A stretch of DNA of 64,000 bases, taken from assembly GCA_937877625.1 (NCBI GenBank), contig CALFJG010000007.1, positions 8,549 to 72,548 on the forward strand, written 5' to 3'. Shown here piece by piece: positions 8,272 to 17,464 of the stretch. Source of the stretch: an uncultured Prevotellaceae bacterium (GTDB lineage Bacteria; Bacteroidota; Bacteroidia; Bacteroidales; Bacteroidaceae). The notes beneath the pieces were generated by a model. The model was not told the DNA's origin. It did no database searches and saw nothing but the letters and a program-made list of their open reading frames with translations. Position numbers and translations under genes: made by a program. Every line of letters starts with the position of its first letter. Positions within the stretch are counted from its first letter, which is position 1.

Positions 8272-9846
8272 ATGAAGCCCCTAAATGTTTCGCTCGTAGC
8301 ACTCTTGCTTGTCGCTGCGTGTCGTAGCCAGACAGACAACACGGCATACATTGACACAGCGGCAGACAGCACACCGATGGGGGTCACCCCCCTACCCGAC
8401 ACCGCTTATGCCTCCACCGGGGCACTGATATACACGGTGGAACTTCTTGACACCACCGGCAGCGGACAGTTGGCCGACCTGAACGATGCCTACGCCGAAG
8501 CACCGGGACACCTCACCTTTCGCGGCGGCGCGTTGCGCGATGAACACACCGCAGGCTCCGTGGTAGGCACACCGTCAAAGATAGTACACGACTGGACATT
8601 CCAGACCGACATCGACGACACCAAGACCGTCACCGGCACATGGGGAGGCGGTAGCGGATGGACGGGACAGCCCGTTTATGTGAGTTGGAGCGGCGAGCAA
8701 ATGGCAGAGCAACGCCAAAAAGCTAACGCTCTCACCGCCGACTTCGGCGAGCACGAAATCATCGTAGGCTCGCTCTGCGGACGAGTTTACTTTATCAACT
8801 ACGACACGGGGCGCGCCTCGCGCGAGCCACTAAACGCCGGCAACCCTATCAAAGGGAGCGTGAGCCTCGACCCGTCACTCAACGGTACGCTCTATGTGGG
8901 ACAAGGCATTCCGGCACACCCACCTATCGGACACGAAGCGTTCAACATCTTCACACACGAACACACCTTCTTCTACGGCCCCGACCCGAAAGCAGAGCGA
9001 AACTGGGGTGCGTTCGACTCGTCGCCGCTCGTAGTAGGGCAATATCTTTTCTGGCCCGGCGAAAACGGCACGATATATAAATACGTGCGCCTTGAGAACG
9101 GCTCGCTGCGCATCCACTCCAAACTTCGCTATCACCTGAAGAACCGTGGAGCCGCCGGCGTGGAAAACAGCTTGGCAGCATACCGCAACTACGGTTTTTT
9201 TGGCGACAACCACGGCAACATCCTCTGCATCAACCTACAAACGCTACACCCGGTGTGGCTCTACGAGGATGGCGACGACATCGACGGCTCGCTCGTTTGC
9301 GAGGTAGACAGCACCGATGGCACACCCTATATCTACGCAGGGTGTGAGGTGGATCAGCAAGGGCGCACCGGCCTCTGCCGCCTCGTGAAACTCAACGCGT
9401 TCACCGGACAACGCGTTTGGGAACAGCAACTACCGTGCAACCAACTGCATATCGGCACGAAACACTTCGACGGCGGCCTCTACTGCACACCACTGCTCGG
9501 ACACGGCGACTGCGAGGGCAAACTCTTCGCCAGTATCTGCCAAACAGGAAACAGCAAAAACGCCGAATTTATCTGCTTCGACCGTAGCGACGGCACGATT
9601 GTTTATCGCACGCCCTTAGACTTCTTTGCCTGGAGCAGCCCCGTGCCGTTCTACAACGAGCGCGGCGAGCTTTTTATCGTAACGGGCGACAGTGCCGGGC
9701 ACCTCTATCTCATACGGGGTGCCACGGGAGAGATACTCTTCAAAGCCGTCTTAGGCAATAACTTTGAGAGCACACCCGTGGCCGTAGGAAACACCTTTGT
9801 GGTAGGCTCGCGCGGACAAGAAATCCACCGCTTCCACATAGAATAA
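8272..9846 (+). CDS. PQQ-like beta-propeller lipoprotein
   Basis: 524-residue lipoprotein: the signal peptide ends in VAAC, giving a lipidated Cys at residue 17. After a Thr/Asp-rich linker the protein has repeated propeller-blade features: HDWTFQTD, IIVGSLCGRVYFINYDTG, SSPLVVGQYLF, GSLVCEVDSTDG, FTGQRVWEQQLP, SSPVPFYNERGELFIVTGD and STPVAVGNTFVVGSRGQEIHRF. These are typical of the quinoprotein-dehydrogenase-like fold used as a binding scaffold. No quinone-enzyme active site is seen. Likely held in the outer or inner membrane and facing the periplasm. It follows the DUF4468 gene by 3 bp. Confidence 0.75.
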   Translation: MKPLNVSLVALLLVAACRSQTDNTAYIDTAADSTPMGVTPLPDTAYASTGALIYTVELLDTTGSGQLADLNDAYAEAPGHLTFRGGALRDEHTAGSVVGTPSKIVHDWTFQTDIDDTKTVTGTWGGGSGWTGQPVYVSWSGEQMAEQRQKANALTADFGEHEIIVGSLCGRVYFINYDTGRASREPLNAGNPIKGSVSLDPSLNGTLYVGQGIPAHPPIGHEAFNIFTHEHTFFYGPDPKAERNWGAFDSSPLVVGQYLFWPGENGTIYKYVRLENGSLRIHSKLRYHLKNRGAAGVENSLAAYRNYGFFGDNHGNILCINLQTLHPVWLYEDGDDIDGSLVCEVDSTDGTPYIYAGCEVDQQGRTGLCRLVKLNAFTGQRVWEQQLPCNQLHIGTKHFDGGLYCTPLLGHGDCEGKLFASICQTGNSKNAEFICFDRSDGTIVYRTPLDFFAWSSPVPFYNERGELFIVTGDSAGHLYLIRGATGEILFKAVLGNNFESTPVAVGNTFVVGSRGQEIHRFHIE

Positions 9847-9937
9847 GCCCCTCACACACACGATACGCCCGCCCTTCCGCCACCCACGTTTCTCAGTGTC
9901 ATAAACGACAACAATTATCGCAAACATAAAAGAAGGT

Positions 9938-11779
9938 ATGATGAGACTAACAAAAAAGATGGCTCTGCTGATGGCTCTGCTGTTATCAGCCGGGGCGTTG
10001 GCACAGGATAATGAGCAAGCAACACAGATGAGCAGGCCTCCCCAAATGCAGCCTCCCCAAATGGAGCGAATGACGTATGAGCAAATGACGGCACGGATGG
10101 TCAGCGAGTTGCAGCTCAACGAGAGGCAGACTACGAAAGTGACGAAACTCAACAAGAAGTACAAGACGCTGATTGAGGGCGATGCGCCGGAACATCCGCA
10201 GGGGCCTCCGCCTCCTATAGGACAAGGGCCGCGTCCGGAGATAAACGGCGACAGACCCGGCGGAGGTGGCAGTATGCCTAACGGTGGCCCTGGCGGCCCC
10301 GGCGGGGGTATGCAAGAAAGTCGTCCCGGCGCAATGCCTCAAGGTAAGCCAGGTAAGCAGAACAACTACGACTACGACAAGCAGCAAGCGACATACGACA
10401 AGAAAATAAGGAAGATACTCACCGAGGAACAGTATGAGGGCTATCTGAAACTCAAGCCCCTGTTTTTCTCACAGCGCAGGAACCACCCCTTTCCGATGGG
10501 AGGAATGCACGGAAAGCCTCAAGGAGGTCCGCCGGCACAAGGCGGTATGGGAGGCCCAGGCTCTCGCAACAGGAATATCACATACACGGGAGCAACAGAG
10601 TTGAAAACAACAACGACCGCGACGGAAAAGACCTATCAGAGCAGCAAGGCAGATGAGAATGCACTGCTGGTCTGCACCAAAGAAGCCGTTACCGTTGCTC
10701 ATCCGACGGTCATCAAGACAGGCAACTCCGATGGCGGCGACAACTGTAGCTTTTACGGCGTGAACGCTGCCGTACTCGTGAAAGATGGCAGCACGACAAC
10801 CATCAAGGGAGGCACGATAACCACCCAGGGTACAGGAGCCAATGGTGTTTTCTCGTACGGAGGAAACGGTGGCCACAACGGAGGAGAGGGCGATGGCACC
10901 ACCGTTGTTATTGCGGATACAAAAATCACCACTACCGGCGATGGCTCTGGCGGCATAATGACTACAGGCGGCGGTGTGACAAAGGCCAAGAACCTGACGG
11001 TGTGTACCAGTGGCCGCTCATCAGCCCCGATACGTACCGACCGTGGTGGCGGCACAGTAACGGTGGAAGGTGGCAGTTACACAAGCAACGGCCTTGGCTC
11101 GCCCGTTATCTATTCCACAGCCAACGTCACGGTGTCGGATGCCGTACTCACCTCGAACATGTCGGAGGGTGTGTGCATAGAGGGAAAGAATAGCATCACG
11201 CTGAACGGCTGCCGCATGACGGTGAGCAACACACAGCGCAACGGACACGCACAGTTCCTCGATGCCATTATGATTTACCAGTCGTTTTCGGGCGATGCCG
11301 ACAGCGGACAGTCGCATTTCACAATGAACGGCGGCTCGCTGACAAACAAGCGAGGCCATCTGTTCCATGTGACGAACACCGACGCCGTCATCACCCTGAA
11401 CAACGTCACGCTGACAAACGAAGACGAAGACAATGTACTACTAAGCGTCTGTGCCGATGGCTGGCAGGGAGCAGCAAACAAGGCTACGCTGAATGTAAGC
11501 CATCAGCAACTTGAAGGTGCTATTCTCGTAGGCAGCGATTCAGAATTGACACTGACGCTGGCCGACGGTTCTACCTTCACCGGCTTTATCAGCGGCAACA
11601 TCACCAACGCGGCGGGCAACAGCGTTTCTTCTGAGACGGGAATTGTGAATGTCGCTCTTGGCGACGACTGCATCTGGACGCTGACAGCCGACACGTATAT
11701 CACGTCGTTGACTGGCGACACCGCCCGTATAAACACCAACGGCCACCGCCTGTTTGTGAATGGCAAGCAGAGCGAGTAG
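9938..11779 (+). CDS. Spy-like/right-handed beta-helix exported protein
   Basis: 613 residues. A signal peptide (to about residue 23, ALAQ) is followed by a Met/Gln/Pro-rich stretch and a short helical region (MTYEQMTARMVSELQLNERQ, about 45-64; ILTEEQYEGYLKL, about 155) typical of DUF4890/Spy-like periplasmic proteins. Two Gly/Pro/Met-rich linkers follow. From about residue 215 to the end it is a repetitive Thr/Gly/Asn-rich right-handed beta-helix (strands such as TTTIKGGTITT, GTVTVEGGSYTSN, SITLNGCRMTVSN). Similar helices occur in carbohydrate-binding adhesins of Firmicutes. No lyase active site is identifiable. It faces a CotH-kinase gene 7 bp away. The ATG at 9938 or 9941 may be the start. 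Confidence 0.7.
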   Translation: MMRLTKKMALLMALLLSAGALAQDNEQATQMSRPPQMQPPQMERMTYEQMTARMVSELQLNERQTTKVTKLNKKYKTLIEGDAPEHPQGPPPPIGQGPRPEINGDRPGGGGSMPNGGPGGPGGGMQESRPGAMPQGKPGKQNNYDYDKQQATYDKKIRKILTEEQYEGYLKLKPLFFSQRRNHPFPMGGMHGKPQGGPPAQGGMGGPGSRNRNITYTGATELKTTTTATEKTYQSSKADENALLVCTKEAVTVAHPTVIKTGNSDGGDNCSFYGVNAAVLVKDGSTTTIKGGTITTQGTGANGVFSYGGNGGHNGGEGDGTTVVIADTKITTTGDGSGGIMTTGGGVTKAKNLTVCTSGRSSAPIRTDRGGGTVTVEGGSYTSNGLGSPVIYSTANVTVSDAVLTSNMSEGVCIEGKNSITLNGCRMTVSNTQRNGHAQFLDAIMIYQSFSGDADSGQSHFTMNGGSLTNKRGHLFHVTNTDAVITLNNVTLTNEDEDNVLLSVCADGWQGAANKATLNVSHQQLEGAILVGSDSELTLTLADGSTFTGFISGNITNAAGNSVSSETGIVNVALGDDCIWTLTADTYITSLTGDTARINTNGHRLFVNGKQSE

Positions 11780-11786
11780 GATGTGA

Positions 11787-13088
11787 TTAGTGCTTGGCGG
11801 TCATCATCGGAACGTCCGCATCGTCAAATCGGGGTAAGTTTTCGTCGAGCCACTCCACGCGCTGACGCAAGAAGCCCTGGATAGCCTGTACTTCTCGTTC
11901 AAAAGTGCCGTACATAGGCACCCAACTGTCTTTGCGCTCCAGGTTGTGCCACAGTATTTCGTTGTGGGCGATGCCGGTGTCTATCTCGCAGGCTTGGGCA
12001 TTGATATAGGCAAAGAGTTCGGGCATAAGGTCTTTGAAATAGTCAAAGCGCTCACGCACAAGTCTCATAAAGGCCTCATCTTGGCAAAGGCGGTAGTACC
12101 AACTGCCTTTGTTTACCCAAAAGCCGCTAAATCCTTCAACGGCGGGGTTGGAGGTGGAGCCCACGGAAAGGTCGAAGTCCCACAGCGGCCCCATCTTGAG
12201 CGGCTCGCCGGGCGTGACGTACATAAAGCAACTGCTATAAAACGTGGCATCGGTGTTTTTCAGTATTTCGTTGATGAGATACCAATCCACAAAGGTGGGC
12301 ATATCGATGTATTTGGCATAGCCTTGCTCCTCGTCGAGCCAATTGTTGCTAATCAAGCAGTCTTCAAAGGCTATGATAAATGCTTGCACATAGTTGTAGG
12401 CCGCATCGCCGCCAACCACATGAGGTTCTTTCACGACAAACGTATTGTAAGAGCCGTTGAACCAAATCTCGTTGTCGGAGTATTTTCCAAAGTTTTCGAC
12501 TTCAAGCAGGAATGTGTTGTCCGGCACATTAAGCCTGGACTTGGCAATCTCTATCGCCTCGCACAGATAATAAAAGCCTTGATACTCTCCGTTAAGATAA
12601 AGTTCTATAAACTCTCCGTGTGGTGTCCATTCAAGGCAACTATGCTGGCCGAGGAAGAAGGCGGCAGGTGTGCGGAGCATACTGCGGTCGAACCAGTTGG
12701 CGAGAAGCACCCAGTCGCGGTTGCTGGGCATACCGAGGAGGCTATACTTGCGGCTTAGTTTGATACGCAAGGGTTTCTTGGGAGCTAACCAGGTGGAGTT
12801 GCCTCGCCCACGTATGTTCACTTCCACGGTGTCTAAGTTCCACAGCGGCTCGCTCATCGGAGCGTCTATCATCAGTGTGCCGTGCTTATACTCGGTCTTT
12901 GAGGTGATAGCCTCGCCATCGTCGGTGGTGAGGTACATCGCAGGCAAGATTTGCAAGGCTTTCTCGGAAATGTAGTCACAGTAGGCAGGGGAATAGGCGG
13001 TGAAGGAAAATTCTTCATCGTCGCTGTCGCTACACGCTGTGAAGAGGGCTATTAAGAAGATGAGAGGGAGAAAAGCACTTTGCTTCAT
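11787..13088 (-). CDS. CotH-kinase family lipoprotein
   Basis: 433-residue lipoprotein: signal peptide ending in FTAC (Cys about 19). The rest matches the CotH family of atypical kinases known from spore-coat and cellulosome contexts. Motifs in order are RGRGNSTW (about 95), KKPLRIKLSRKY, GMPSNRDWVLLANW, DRSMLRTP, NGEYQGFYYLCEAIEI, LLEVE and the acidic GPLWDFDLSVGS near residue 295, which corresponds to the metal-binding DxD-like motif. The gene lies 36 bp downstream of thiL on the same strand and converges on the beta-helix gene. Exported CotH proteins beside beta-helix proteins suggest joint work at the surface; this is inference. Confidence 0.8.
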   Translation of the reverse strand: MKQSAFLPLIFLIALFTACSDSDDEEFSFTAYSPAYCDYISEKALQILPAMYLTTDDGEAITSKTEYKHGTLMIDAPMSEPLWNLDTVEVNIRGRGNSTWLAPKKPLRIKLSRKYSLLGMPSNRDWVLLANWFDRSMLRTPAAFFLGQHSCLEWTPHGEFIELYLNGEYQGFYYLCEAIEIAKSRLNVPDNTFLLEVENFGKYSDNEIWFNGSYNTFVVKEPHVVGGDAAYNYVQAFIIAFEDCLISNNWLDEEQGYAKYIDMPTFVDWYLINEILKNTDATFYSSCFMYVTPGEPLKMGPLWDFDLSVGSTSNPAVEGFSGFWVNKGSWYYRLCQDEAFMRLVRERFDYFKDLMPELFAYINAQACEIDTGIAHNEILWHNLERKDSWVPMYGTFEREVQAIQGFLRQRVEWLDENLPRFDDADVPMMTAKH

Positions 13089-13124
13089 GTTTATTTTCTT
13101 TGTGCTTTAGTTTGGTGCTTATTG

Positions 13125-14165
13125 TTAGTTGGCGCAGGCTTGCCAACCTTGTGCCTTGAGTGCTACCTCCTCTGCCTCGCCTCGTGTGACGAGCAGTGCA
13201 CCGAGTTCCGGGCGGGTGATATGGCCAATAATTCGCACGTCGGCTATTTCAGCGATGCGTTCGTGCTCGGCGAGGGGGAGGGTAAAGAGGAGCTCATAGT
13301 CCTCGCCGCCGTTGAGGGCGCAGGTGGACACATTGAGGTTGAACTCCTCAGCGCAACGGGCTGTCTGGTAGTCGATAGGCAGGCGCTCTTCATAGATGCG
13401 ACACCCGCAGTGGCTGGCTTTGCATAGGTGAAGGAGTTCGCTGCTCAACCCATCGCTGATGTCTATCATCGCTGTGGGACGTAGGCCTGCCTGGGCCAGG
13501 GTGACAATGATGTCTTGTCGTGCCTCGGGCTTAAGGAAACGCTCAAGCAGGTAGTCGTAACCGCTGAAATCGGGCTGTGCAGCGGTTTCATCGTTGAGGT
13601 TGGTGTTGTTGAACACTTTTTTTTCTCTCTCCAGTAGTTGCAGCCCGAGGTATGCTGCTCCGAGGTTTCCGCTTACGCAAACGAGATCGGTATCTTTGGC
13701 TCCGCTACGCAAGATAGCTCCGCCCTCGGGGGCCTCACCTATGGCAGTGAGGGAGAGGGAAAGACCGGTGAGCGAACTTGTCGTGTCGCCACCGATGAGA
13801 TCTACACCGTAGTTCTTACAAGCCAGACGCAGCCCGCTATATAGTTCATCGAGGCTCTCCACACTGATGCGGTGGTCTAAGCCAATGCTCACGAGCAACT
13901 GGCGGGGCGTACCGCCCGAGGCATATATGTCGCTGAAGTTGACTACAGCGGCTTTGTAGCCGAGGTGTTTCAGAGGCGTATAGACAAGGTCGAAGTGTAT
14001 GCCTTCGAGCAGCATATCGGTGGTGAGTAGCACAGGCTTGCCGCCGTAGCAGACCACGGCACAGTCGTCGCCCACGCCGACCAACGTTGTATCGTTTTGT
14101 TTGGGGAGGGCTGCGGTGAGGCGATCTATTAGGGCAAACTCGCCAAGCGAGGAGATGGGTGTCAT
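13125..14165 (-). CDS. thiL: Thiamine-monophosphate kinase
   Basis: Cytoplasmic enzyme phosphorylating thiamine monophosphate to the cofactor thiamine diphosphate. 346 residues, normal for ThiL. Motifs of the AIR-synthase-like fold are GVGDDCAVV (about 31), LLTTDMLLEGIHF (about 46), NFSDIYASGG (about 77), LIGGDTTSS (about 121), MIDISDGLSSEL (about 226) and ALNGGEDYELLFT (about 285). No thiamine biosynthesis genes or TPP riboswitch are seen nearby, so it is probably expressed constitutively, followed by the CotH gene. Confidence 0.95.
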   Translation of the reverse strand: MTPISSLGEFALIDRLTAALPKQNDTTLVGVGDDCAVVCYGGKPVLLTTDMLLEGIHFDLVYTPLKHLGYKAAVVNFSDIYASGGTPRQLLVSIGLDHRISVESLDELYSGLRLACKNYGVDLIGGDTTSSLTGLSLSLTAIGEAPEGGAILRSGAKDTDLVCVSGNLGAAYLGLQLLEREKKVFNNTNLNDETAAQPDFSGYDYLLERFLKPEARQDIIVTLAQAGLRPTAMIDISDGLSSELLHLCKASHCGCRIYEERLPIDYQTARCAEEFNLNVSTCALNGGEDYELLFTLPLAEHERIAEIADVRIIGHITRPELGALLVTRGEAEEVALKAQGWQACAN

Positions 14166-14224
14166 AGACGAAGTGTAATGTTTCTAAAGAAAGGGCGAGC
14201 AAGTCCGCCCACACAAAAACGGGG

Positions 14225-14232
14225 CAAAAATA
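14225..14232 (-). promoter_or_regulatory. -7 promoter element of thiL
   Basis: The minus strand reads TATTTTTG, matching TAnnTTTG, about 60 bp before the thiL start. The -33 partner is less clear (TTTG at 14249-14252 gives only 16 bp). Confidence 0.45.
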
Positions 14233-14261
14233 GCCAAAAGAAGAAGAGCAAACGAAGATAA

Positions 14262-14290
14262 TTGATAGAACGCTGCTGGCTGTCTATCAA
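14262..14290 (-). terminator. Hairpin after the small barrel gene
   Basis: An 8-bp stem TTGATAGA/TCTATCAA (14262-14269, 14283-14290) lies downstream of the barrel gene on the minus strand. Few T residues follow, so this is a weak terminator candidate. Confidence 0.35.
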
Positions 14291-14361
14291 CTACACCCTC
14301 TATATCTTTGTCCCGTCAGTGATGAGAATATGTTTAGGTAGGTACTAATAGCTCCGCCCTT

Positions 14362-14838
14362 TTAGAAGTAGAAGCCGACCCCTATTTTCAGGCCTATGGT
14401 GCTGCCACCGCCGAAGTCGTTGACGCTCATACGGTAGTAAAGGGCTGGCTCAAAGGAGATGTAGTCGTTGAAGTAGAAAGAATAGCCGGCCTCGACGGGT
14501 ATTAGCAAATCGTTGTTGTTGGGGCTATAGTGAGCATACTGTGCTCCGGCACCGAGATAGAAGCCGTGGTGGGTGACATAGTAGCGTACACCAGCACCGA
14601 GCGTAAAGTCGTCGGACACATCGGTGTGCTGATAGCTGGCATCGGCCTTGAGCATAAAGTGGTCGAAGAGAAAATAACCCGCCTCAGCACCCAGCCCGAA
14701 GCGAAATTTGTTTTTGCTGCTGTAGTTCATGTCGAGGCCGGTGGCATAAGCACCTACATACTTGAGGCCTTGTTCAAACTGTGCGCTGGCACTCATCGCA
14801 GCAACGAAGAGGAGTGCAATGGTGAGAATTTTTTTCAT
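14362..14838 (-). CDS. Small outer-membrane beta-barrel protein
   Basis: 158 residues with a signal peptide (MKKILTIALLFVAAMSASAQ). The mature part alternates aromatic and small residues in about eight short strands, for example FRFGLGAEAGYFLF, LKADASYQH, FTLGAGVRYYVT, GFYLGAGAQYAHYSP and IGLKIGVGFYF. The C-terminal Phe is the usual outer-membrane insertion signal. It resembles the OmpX/OMP_b-brl type of small barrel. Function is unknown. It has a promoter element of its own and is not tightly linked to neighbours. Confidence 0.8.
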   Translation of the reverse strand: MKKILTIALLFVAAMSASAQFEQGLKYVGAYATGLDMNYSSKNKFRFGLGAEAGYFLFDHFMLKADASYQHTDVSDDFTLGAGVRYYVTHHGFYLGAGAQYAHYSPNNNDLLIPVEAGYSFYFNDYISFEPALYYRMSVNDFGGGSTIGLKIGVGFYF

Positions 14839-14920
14839 AAGTATTGTTGTATTTGAAGGTTGTTTTAGTGGCAGAAGACTGTCAGATTATTGTAGAAAGT
14901 TGTTGGAGGAGGGGAGCAAG

Positions 14921-14928
14921 CAAAGATA
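14921..14928 (-). promoter_or_regulatory. -7 promoter element of the small barrel gene
   Basis: The minus strand reads TATCTTTG, matching TAnnTTTG, about 83 bp before the ATG. Confidence 0.5.
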
Positions 14929-14964
14929 AGTCCGCTGAGACATTGAAAACGAATGGCACACGCC

Positions 14965-17448
14965 TTAAACCCTAAACTTCAAAGAGCGTGTAGTTGTAGC
15001 GTTGCGTACGACAAGGATGTAACTGCCGGGCAGGAAGTGTTTAGGCGTATAGCGCTTCACTCCTTGCGCCATATCAACAACTACGCCAGCGGTGTTATAA
15101 ATAGTAACATCGGCGGGTTGTGCGAGGCGAAAACTGCCGCGTTTGTATGTGATGTCAGGGTTGGCGTGAGGGAAGCCGACGGCAGTGGCATCGGACAGGA
15201 TTTCTATAGGGATGTCGAACACATAGCCTTTATACGCCTCGCCACAGGGACGTGGCTCGGCGGTCCAAGCATCGGCATAGACTAAACGAATACGCGACTG
15301 CCCCGTCTTGGCATCAGCAGGCACTTGTATGAGATAATTGCCGTTGAGCAAGGCAGTATTTGCGGTAGATGCCTCGCCCACCCGAGCCACTACTTCGTTG
15401 CCGGTGAGGGCAAAGAGGCTGTCGCCGTTCCAGTCGGCAAAGATGCCGAGGCGGCAGTAGCGCATATCGTCGCTATTTTGTACGGCAGTGGTACTCAACA
15501 GGAAGGAATTGCCTGCCACAGCACTCACCAGGCCAGGCATCGAAGCGTGTCCGTCGGTGGTTGGCGTGGCGGCGGAAAAGGTGGCATCGGTCTGTGCGCC
15601 GGTGGTTGTCACGCTGGTGAGATAACGGTTTGAGAGGCTATTCGCTGCGGCGGTGACATCCACCTCGCAGTAGGCCTGACCTACGTCGTACACCGGCTCG
15701 GGCGAGCCGTTGAGCAGGCTCTCAAGCGCGTTGATGTTGTAAGCCGCTGTGTAGTACTTGTCTATCAGAGCATCGGCAAAGAGTGCCACGGCATCGTCTA
15801 ACTTCTGACGCGCGTCGGCATTGCCCGTGGCATCGTACTCGGCACGGAGCAAACGTACTTTCTCCACGGCCTGAATACCCTCTACAAGACGCTCATAGCG
15901 TACGCTACTGCGCCCGCCGGGATAGACCACATACGTGTCGCCAGGGGGGAAGAGTTTGAAGCGGGAGTCGCGCAGAGGGTCGTCTGTCCAATCTATAAAC
16001 GACCAGTGGAGCAACCCATCGAAGTCGTTAGCCAAACAGAACACTGGCCAATAGGCTCCCTCGGCGGGCAGGCTGCTGGTGAAAGTGTTGGGGGCGTTTT
16101 CTGTGCAGCAATAATAAGCGGTGCTGTGCCAGCCTTTGGCACGACGCGCTGCAAGTTCTTCGGCAGTGAAACGTTGACCGGTGGCAATGCTGTAGTCCGA
16201 GAGTTTGTCTATTAACTCCGCGTGGTGATTGCCTGCAAGCACCATCTTCATTCCTGGCACAGTCTCTTGCAGGAGGCTATACGCCGAGAGCATATCCGAA
16301 AGGCCACGCTCGTCCATAGCGATGCACGTTTTGTCAAACCAGCCTTTTTCTTTCAAGTGCTGGGCAAAGGCAGTGAGAAAAGGCTTCCAAAGGCTCACAT
16401 AGTCGGTGCTTCCTACCTCGCACACAAGATCGGTATCCTGCTCTTGTGCTTCGTCGTAGTAGCGGAACGTCTTGTTCCAAGGAATCATAGAGTAGCAGTT
16501 GATTTGTTCACTGATGCCACACTCTGCTGCAAACTCAACCCAGCGGTCGAACACGGTATAGTCGTACTGCCACGTACCATCGGCTTTTTTCGTAACGCCT
16601 ACCATAGCATCGTGCGGGTCGTTACTCTGCTCGCCCCACGGCTCATAAAAGAGCGTAGCAGTGACACAACGTTGCCCTGCGCGGCGCAACATTTCCATAT
16701 AGGGTCGCAGAGCGGCAAAATGCGCTTCGCTCCATTTTTCCACTTGATAGTAGCGCGCCACGCTGTAGGGCTGTTGCCAATAGTCTAACCGAAACGTCCA
16801 CTCGGCAGGCTCGGGCAGTGTTTTATTGAGTATGAGAATATGGAGGTTGAGCGTCCTGAGTACTTTGCCGGTAGAGGGGCGCAGTATCGTCAATGTAACC
16901 GTATAGTCGCCGGGCTCGGCATCGCGTGGAATTTCAAGCGTCACCCACACGGGGCGCACACTACGCGCGGGAAGCGACAAAGTGGTCTCCACGTCTATCA
17001 CATCGGGGCGCAGCACAGTGGTACTCGTGCGTGGATTGCTTCCACACCCGAGTTTCCCATCGCTCAGCACATAGCGCACGAAGCGTGCCTGGCCTTGTTC
17101 AGCGGGAATAGTGACGCCATCGCTTTTTTTCCATTCGCCGAGTGCTACAGAGAGACCATTCAAGGCCGTCTTGCTAAACAACACAGCGGCCACGCTGACG
17201 CGCTCACCACGCCAGGCATATACCGTGGTGTCGGTCTTCACCGCCTCGGCGGGTACCTCGTACTTAAGATAATGTGCATCACGGCTTCCCCACGTGGCGT
17301 AGAGACCATTAGAGAGCGATGTCCAACCCGTGCGGTCGTAGGAATAGTCGTCGTCCAACTCGCTGTATGCCGTGCCTATGCCAGTTTGTGCGTATCCGCT
17401 AACGAATGCACCGAGGCAACATACTAATAGGAGTAATTTGTTGTTCAT
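14965..17448 (-). CDS. GH123-type (DUF4091) glycoside hydrolase with GEVED and T9SS sorting domains
   Basis: 827 residues. The signal peptide (MNNKLLLLVCCLGAFVSGYAQ) sets the start at 17448; longer frames run into hflX. A beta-sandwich (about 60-250, with the VTLEIPRDAEPGDYTVTLTI strand pair) precedes the catalytic TIM-barrel. The motif CIAMDERG at about residue 373-380 carries the Asp-Glu pair expected of GH123 beta-N-acetylgalactosaminidases, which use substrate-assisted catalysis. A GEVED-like domain follows (about 640-755, RLGIFADWNGDSLF), then a type IX sorting domain ending in SYILVVRNATTTRSLKFRV. Likely secreted and surface-attached, acting on GalNAc glycans such as mucin or glycolipids. 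It starts 16 bp after hflX. Confidence 0.78.
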   Translation of the reverse strand: MNNKLLLLVCCLGAFVSGYAQTGIGTAYSELDDDYSYDRTGWTSLSNGLYATWGSRDAHYLKYEVPAEAVKTDTTVYAWRGERVSVAAVLFSKTALNGLSVALGEWKKSDGVTIPAEQGQARFVRYVLSDGKLGCGSNPRTSTTVLRPDVIDVETTLSLPARSVRPVWVTLEIPRDAEPGDYTVTLTILRPSTGKVLRTLNLHILILNKTLPEPAEWTFRLDYWQQPYSVARYYQVEKWSEAHFAALRPYMEMLRRAGQRCVTATLFYEPWGEQSNDPHDAMVGVTKKADGTWQYDYTVFDRWVEFAAECGISEQINCYSMIPWNKTFRYYDEAQEQDTDLVCEVGSTDYVSLWKPFLTAFAQHLKEKGWFDKTCIAMDERGLSDMLSAYSLLQETVPGMKMVLAGNHHAELIDKLSDYSIATGQRFTAEELAARRAKGWHSTAYYCCTENAPNTFTSSLPAEGAYWPVFCLANDFDGLLHWSFIDWTDDPLRDSRFKLFPPGDTYVVYPGGRSSVRYERLVEGIQAVEKVRLLRAEYDATGNADARQKLDDAVALFADALIDKYYTAAYNINALESLLNGSPEPVYDVGQAYCEVDVTAAANSLSNRYLTSVTTTGAQTDATFSAATPTTDGHASMPGLVSAVAGNSFLLSTTAVQNSDDMRYCRLGIFADWNGDSLFALTGNEVVARVGEASTANTALLNGNYLIQVPADAKTGQSRIRLVYADAWTAEPRPCGEAYKGYVFDIPIEILSDATAVGFPHANPDITYKRGSFRLAQPADVTIYNTAGVVVDMAQGVKRYTPKHFLPGSYILVVRNATTTRSLKFRV

Positions 17449-17464
17449 AATGAAAGATAATCTT

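Noticed and set aside
11946..12758. 270-codon plus-strand frame opposite the CotH gene
   Set aside because: Antisense to a clear CotH-kinase gene; low-information residue pattern and no start signals.
13089..14361. TPP riboswitch near thiL
   Set aside because: No conserved thi-box stretches were found in the leader of thiL.
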